From Gymnorhina tibicen (lineage: Eukaryota > Chordata > Aves > Passeriformes > Artamidae): DNA of 64,000 nt. This document shows, piece by piece, positions 60,301 to 64,000 of this stretch. The notes below the pieces were generated by a model. That model was not told the DNA's origin and did not search any database. It saw only the letters and a program-made list of their open reading frames with translations. Position numbers and translations under genes: made by a program. Where the stretch lies: positions 361,216 through 425,215 of the forward strand of contig VXAZ01010513.1 in the NCBI GenBank assembly GCA_013399875.1, given 5' to 3'. Numbering within the stretch: the stretch's first letter is position 1; the number at the start of each line of letters is the position of its first letter.

Positions 60301-62807
60301 AAAGAAATAAAAGAAAGGAGGAATGATATTACCAAACTTTTCATGACATAATTGTGATAAAATGGTATTTTTTTTCCTGAACTTCTTCTGAGGCTGTTTT
60401 TTGCACTTCCTAGACTTCTTTTCTTCTGCCAAGCCAACCCAGGCTGCTGCTTTTAATGCCTAGTAATGATAGCAGTATTGATGTTTTTTAAGGTTTTTAA
60501 CAAAAACAAACACCTCTGGCTGAGTCAACACTAGCTTTTGGACTGAAGTAGTGTTCCTGCTCCGAAGTGAATCCCCTGACTGTCTGTAGGTAACACATGG
60601 TGGCTGTGTTGGCAGAGCAGCTGTGTCACTACAAACTCAATTCCTCCTGGAGAAAACTAAACTGGTAGTTTTGCTCCTGCTGGGCACCAAATGGGAACCA
60701 ATTCCTAGACTAGGCACAGCTGAAGAGTCACAGTTTCTGGCTCTTTTTTTCTGCCAGAAAGAGCATGTTCCTGTTTTAGGCACCATATCTTAGGCAGAAG
60801 GGAGGCAGAATGATGTTACAGTCACAGTTGATGTAGTTCAGTCAATAAAATACTTAAATTCCTAAATTCAGCAGAGCTCACCTGGAGAGTACACTCTCTG
60901 CTATGTGGCCAAGCTCAATGAAGAGCTCACACTGAGGACTTTATTAGGCAAATATACACAAATACATACACAAGAAACACATTTATTGCTATTAATTTTC
61001 ATTTGATCCAGAGCAGGACTAAGAGTATGGGTGAGATGAAGGGACTAATTGAAAAATATGTGTGAACATACAGAAAGACATGATTCACATCACACATCTT
61101 GTGTTCCTACTAATTGCTTGGGCAGCACAAACAACCGGAGTGAGTAATACAATCAAAATTCTGTCAAAGAATTGCTGCTCACATTGACAATTTAAAAACT
61201 CCCACCTTTTCCTTCCAGAAGTAAGTTTGTCATTAAAGGGACAGAGCATGTTCATGAGCTGAATTAATGCTTTTATTAGCAGCAGCATTACCAGTATCAG
61301 TCATAATTAGAATAATCTCTGTAACTCATGCAAATATTTCTAAATTTCTCATAACATAATTTACCCTAATTCAATTTCTTGCTACAACTCTTAATGATTT
61401 CTACTGATATAAAGTGATGTGGGCTTTCACATTCAAGTAGGACAGAGGAGCAAAAAATCCATAGTGTATATATACCCTAGATAAAGCACTGAACTGATAG
61501 AGTTCTATTTCTCTTTTATTTAGACACTTTATTTAAAAACATATAAAAAATACCCTTTATCTCATGTCCGTTAATTAGGGGAAGAGAAGTGAAAAGAATT
61601 GCACATCAGTGCAAATAATTCTTTATCTATACAAAGAGTGTGATGATTAATATCCCATGCACCTTTCTGACCTGAATAAAACGTAAATGCAGTGATTCGG
61701 AGTGGAAATGATTTCCTCTCTTCTTCCAGGTGAGTGGGAGGTGATTTGCAGGTGCTTACACCGAGAAAGGGAGGGCGAGGTGAGGGCAGGGCTTGGCTGT
61801 CTCTTTTCCTTTAGCAAAGCCCAGCAGTGTAAAGGTCTTCCTTCTGAGACACATTCACCTTGTCTTTGGCAAATCAGTGTTCTCCACGATGAACTTCTGC
61901 CCATTTTTCTTTTTAAGTGGGCAAGTGATAGCAACTTAAGAGAAGTCAAAAGTCACACTTCACCGGGAAATTAAACAAGATCCACATAAAATAGCATTAA
62001 ATCCTACTGACCAGCGTAAATGCACTGGTACATGCTGCAGTATTTGAAATACTGCTAAAATTTCATTGCAACATGCTGAGAAACACAAGTTAAATGAAAT
62101 GTTGGTTACTCCCAGACAGGAAATTGTCTCCGTTTCTTGGAGCTGGCCTTGCTTAATATGGGATGAGCCTCCAAGTCTGATCTTTGTCCTTGCTCTAGAA
62201 ATCAGTAATCCAGCTGATTGCTGATAATGATAATTTGCTTATAAATAAGGTGGTAATTACTCCTTTTGAACGATTAAATCATGTGCCCCAGTGAACTGTG
62301 GTTCACCTGAGTGATGCCAGTCTGGGAATGGGGTTGTGTTTTAACTTCTCCGAGTTTCCTAACTACACACGGAGAGCAGTGATGCCTCAGTGCTGCAGGC
62401 AGGCAGCCTCCGTGGTGGGGGACCCCTGTGAGCCCTGCCCTCAGCTGACACCTGGCTGGGTCTGAGGAGCCCTGGGTATCCCTCTGCCCCACAGGGAGAT
62501 GGGCAGTGCTTGTTGCTCTTCTCTTGGGGTGCATGGTCAGTTTGAGGACATGCTGTTCCTGCACCCAGGGAGAGAGTGGGGGCTCCCTGTGCCCAGCAGC
62601 GGTAGCTAGTGGCCCAGGTTCCCAATAGCTGGTTGCAGGCCCCCCTCCACAGGCGCCCCTGCCAGCAGGCTGCTTAGTCTGAATATTTCTTTTAAATAAA
62701 GGAATAAGCTGGCAAACCCTATTCAATATGCTGGCAGTCGTACAGTGTTCTGCTTCTGCTGTTAAGCTGCAATCCCTTGTACACATTCGGATTTTAAAAG
62801 CTTTCTA
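57303..62807. other. Non-coding stretch, no gene seen
   Basis: AT-rich DNA with GC-richer patches at 59480-59640, 59940-60130 and 62380-62660. The last holds a 170-codon ATG frame on the minus strand (62274-62786) with no recognisable domain. These patches precede the CpG island and may be distal promoter or enhancer DNA. Nothing firmer is visible. Confidence 0.5.
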
Positions 62808-62819
62808 CTTTCTTTCTTT

Positions 62820-62851
<32 letters not shown>

Positions 62852-62911
62852 TCCTTCTTTCCTTCTTTCCTTCTTTCCTTCTTTCCTTCTTTCTTTTTCT
62901 TTCTTTCTTTT
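62808..62911. repeat. Unbroken 104-base polypyrimidine microsatellite
   Basis: The plus strand has only C and T from 62808 to 62911, resuming at 62913-62932 after a single A. The first half is (CTTT)n. From about 62852 the period doubles to the 8-mer CCTTCTTT for several copies before returning to CTTT. Such homopyrimidine mirror tracts can form triplex DNA. The frames it opens (Ser/Phe-Leu plus, Lys/Glu/Arg minus) are artefacts. Confidence 0.95.
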
Positions 62912-63108
62912 ATTTCCCTTTCCTTCTTTCCTGTAACGCATTGACACAGGGCAATACAAACACTTTTATCGCCCCGTGAGTGGCACGGGGAGGGGGCGTC
63001 TGTGCCGCATGACGGGGGCACAGGGCGGAGCGAGGAGCAGCCCCGTGCTGCTGAAGCCGTAGGGAATGCGGGCAGTGGATCAAAGCCCGAGCCGCCCCCG
63101 GTCCCCCC

Positions 63109-63109
63109 N
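63109..63109. other. Single undetermined base
   Basis: An N lies in a C-run (CCCCCCNCAC). It probably reflects sequencing difficulty in GC-rich DNA. Any frame through this point is uncertain. Confidence 1.
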
Positions 63110-63251
63110 CACAGCCCCGCACCCCGACCCCATCCCGGAGCGCGGGAAGATGAGGGGGCGCCCTAAAAATGGGGGGAGGAGACAGTAAACCTCGCCGGGC
63201 TCTGTCGCCCACCCCCCCTTTTTGGTGAAGTGCTCCGTTGAGGGAGCCGCG

Positions 63252-63318
63252 CGTCACGTCGCCGCGCACCTCCACTGGCCCCTCCTGCCGCGCGTCACAA
63301 AGCTGCGAGCGGTGACGC
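63252..63318. promoter_or_regulatory. Three CREB/ATF-like half sites
   Basis: CGTCAC occurs at 63252-63257 and 63293-63298, and its reverse complement GTGACG at 63312-63317. The last extends to TGACGCAA, the composite ATF-C/EBP form. The second and third form an inverted pair (GCGTCAC...GTGACGC) 13 bases apart. Three such CpG-containing motifs in 66 bases inside a CpG island suggest real factor-binding sites. Confidence 0.45.
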
Positions 63319-63467
63319 AACACCGTCCATGACCCCCCGGTGTCCCCCAGAAGTGCATCTTGCCGCGCAACCCGCTGTCTACACCGCGCTGGCGTGCGCG
63401 GGGCGCGCACTGAGGCGGTGGCTGCCCCCAGTGCTGCTGCGCGCATCGGGTGTGTGCGCTGAGTCTC

Positions 63468-63541
63468 TTTTAAATAGTATGTATATGTTTTAAATAGTAT
63501 CTGCTTTTAAGTAGTATCTATATGCATATAGTATCTATATG
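63468..63541. repeat. AT-rich 17/20-base tandem repeat in the island trough
   Basis: Four adjoining units share the core TAGTATCTATATG: 63468-63487, 63488-63504, 63505-63524 and 63525-63541. Their lengths alternate 20, 17, 20, 17 because every second copy lacks a few bases. A weaker fifth copy may follow. The repeat sits in the AT-rich gap between the two CpG-rich lobes. Confidence 0.75.
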
Positions 63542-63851
63542 TTTTTTAAATAACAACTATGTGTATGTGTATGTAAGTAACAGGTGAAAAACACCAGATT
63601 CATCCATCGTTATTTAAAAGAAAATGTAACTGCGAATAAAATATATGGGTATGTTTATATAATATGCTTGTCTTCCACGTTATTTTTACGGCTCCGCGGT
63701 TACCCGAGTTGTAGTCTTTAGGCAGGCTGCTGCTCTGGAAGGCACCGGCTCCTCCGTGCTCTTCGGGATGACTTTTGCCTCCTCTCGCCGGCGAGGAGGG
63801 CGGGCGTGCGCGGGGGAGGGGGCCGGGCCGGGGCCGGGCAGACACGGCGTG

Positions 63852-64000
63852 ATGCCGCTGCGCTGCCGCAGGCAGCTCTGGAAATCTCGGTCAGGAGCCG
63901 AGCAGCACAAACCACACGGCCCGGGATCCTCGGCATCTGCTTGGAGAGGGGCCCTTGCCAAATTCCGTCGCTCTGGTATGAAGTTTGGCTGCGCCTGGGA
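63852..64000 (+). CDS. Possible start of a coding exon, runs off window
   Basis: ATG at 63852, with G at -3 in a fair Kozak context, opens 49 codons without a stop to the window end. The predicted start is MPLRCRRQLWKSRSG, basic and rich in Arg, with no evident signal peptide. A second in-frame ATG at 63979 (MKFGCAW) could be an alternative start. It lies in the second CpG-rich lobe, where a first exon would be expected if transcription runs rightward. GC-rich DNA has few stops, so the frame could be chance. I do not recognise the protein. It may equally be 5' untranslated sequence, or belong to a gene read leftward. Confidence 0.22.
   Translation, partial: MPLRCRRQLWKSRSGAEQHKPHGPGSSASAWRGALAKFRRSGMKFGCAW

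Larger units (their letters stand above)
62970..64000. promoter_or_regulatory. CpG island, probable gene promoter
   Basis: Composition changes sharply from the AT-rich remainder to GC-rich DNA with frequent CpG (ten CpGs in 63241-63300 alone). It has GC boxes (GGGCGG at 63023-63028; GGGGGCG near 62992), a CArG/MEF2-like CCCTAAAAATGGG at 63161-63173, and CREB/ATF-like motifs at 63252-63317. No TATA box is evident in the GC-rich parts. The island has two GC-rich lobes (about 62970-63460 and 63685-64000) separated by an AT-rich trough. In vertebrates such islands usually mark promoters. The transcribed strand is not decided; the island continues beyond the window. Confidence 0.85.

Noticed and set aside
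60734..60760. Eight-base hairpin TTTCTGGC/GCCAGAAA
   Set aside because: It is at chance level, and the T-rich loop does not suggest a microRNA precursor.
61702..61740. CTTCTTCCAG directly followed by GTGAGT
   Set aside because: The acceptor-like and donor-like sites touch, leaving no exon between them.
62274..62786. 170-codon minus-strand ATG frame
   Set aside because: The stretch is GC-rich and stop-poor, an overlapping second frame is also open, and no motif is recognisable.
62728..63021. Ser/Phe/Leu-rich plus frame and Lys/Glu/Arg-rich minus frames
   Set aside because: They arise from the pyrimidine microsatellite at 62808-62932.
62910..63446. 178-codon minus-strand ATG frame in the CpG island
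   Set aside because: It runs through the undetermined base at 63109 and down into the pyrimidine repeat, is Arg/Ala/Pro-rich as any GC-rich frame would be, and shows no domain.
1..64000. CRISPR arrays, tRNA or rRNA genes, prokaryotic operons
   Set aside because: I found no spaced direct repeats of the CRISPR kind and no cloverleaf or rRNA-like segments. The CR1 and LTR content shows this is a bird genome.

Overview
This window is nuclear DNA of a bird. The main evidence is five CR1 LINE fragments, including 3' ends that finish in the degenerate ATTCTATGATTCT tail, and a solo LTR of a type common in bird genomes (starts TGTCCTGGTT, ends CACGACA, carries a GAGTGAGCGAGCG block near its 3' end). 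A neoavian bird, possibly a songbird, is likely but not proven. Nothing looks prokaryotic: there are no operons, tRNA or rRNA genes, or CRISPR arrays.

Layout. Bases 1 to about 62,800 are AT-rich non-coding DNA, either intergenic or a long intron. I recognise no protein-coding exon there. The open frames are short or low-complexity; several lack an ATG, and none resembles a protein family I know, except those inside CR1 copies. Positions 1-270 may be the edge of a minus-strand LTR cut by the window start. A solo LTR lies at 10396-10790. CR1 copies lie at 15550-16340 (minus, internally deleted, retaining pieces of the endonuclease and reverse transcriptase), 16620-16801 (plus), 19930-20070 (minus), 32961-33133 (minus) and 33988-34620 (plus, retaining the C-terminal coding part of ORF2). 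An AT/ACAT microsatellite lies just before the last of these. A 74-base exon-like segment at 50751-50824 has good splice signals on both sides.

The right edge is different. A 104-base unbroken pyrimidine tract (62808-62911) leads into a CpG island of about 1 kb (62970-64000). The island is split by an AT-rich trough holding a 17/20-bp tandem repeat. It has GC boxes, three CGTCAC (CREB/ATF-like) motifs within 66 bases and no clear TATA box, so it is very probably a promoter. From 63852 an ATG-started frame runs open off the window end and could be a first coding exon; I do not recognise the protein. The direction of transcription is not settled. If the gene runs left, most of the window could be its first intron.

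I found no convincing undescribed biological system. The most useful items are the CR1 deletion junction, the CpG-island architecture, the run-off reading frame, the exon-like segment and two unusually long perfect inverted repeats.
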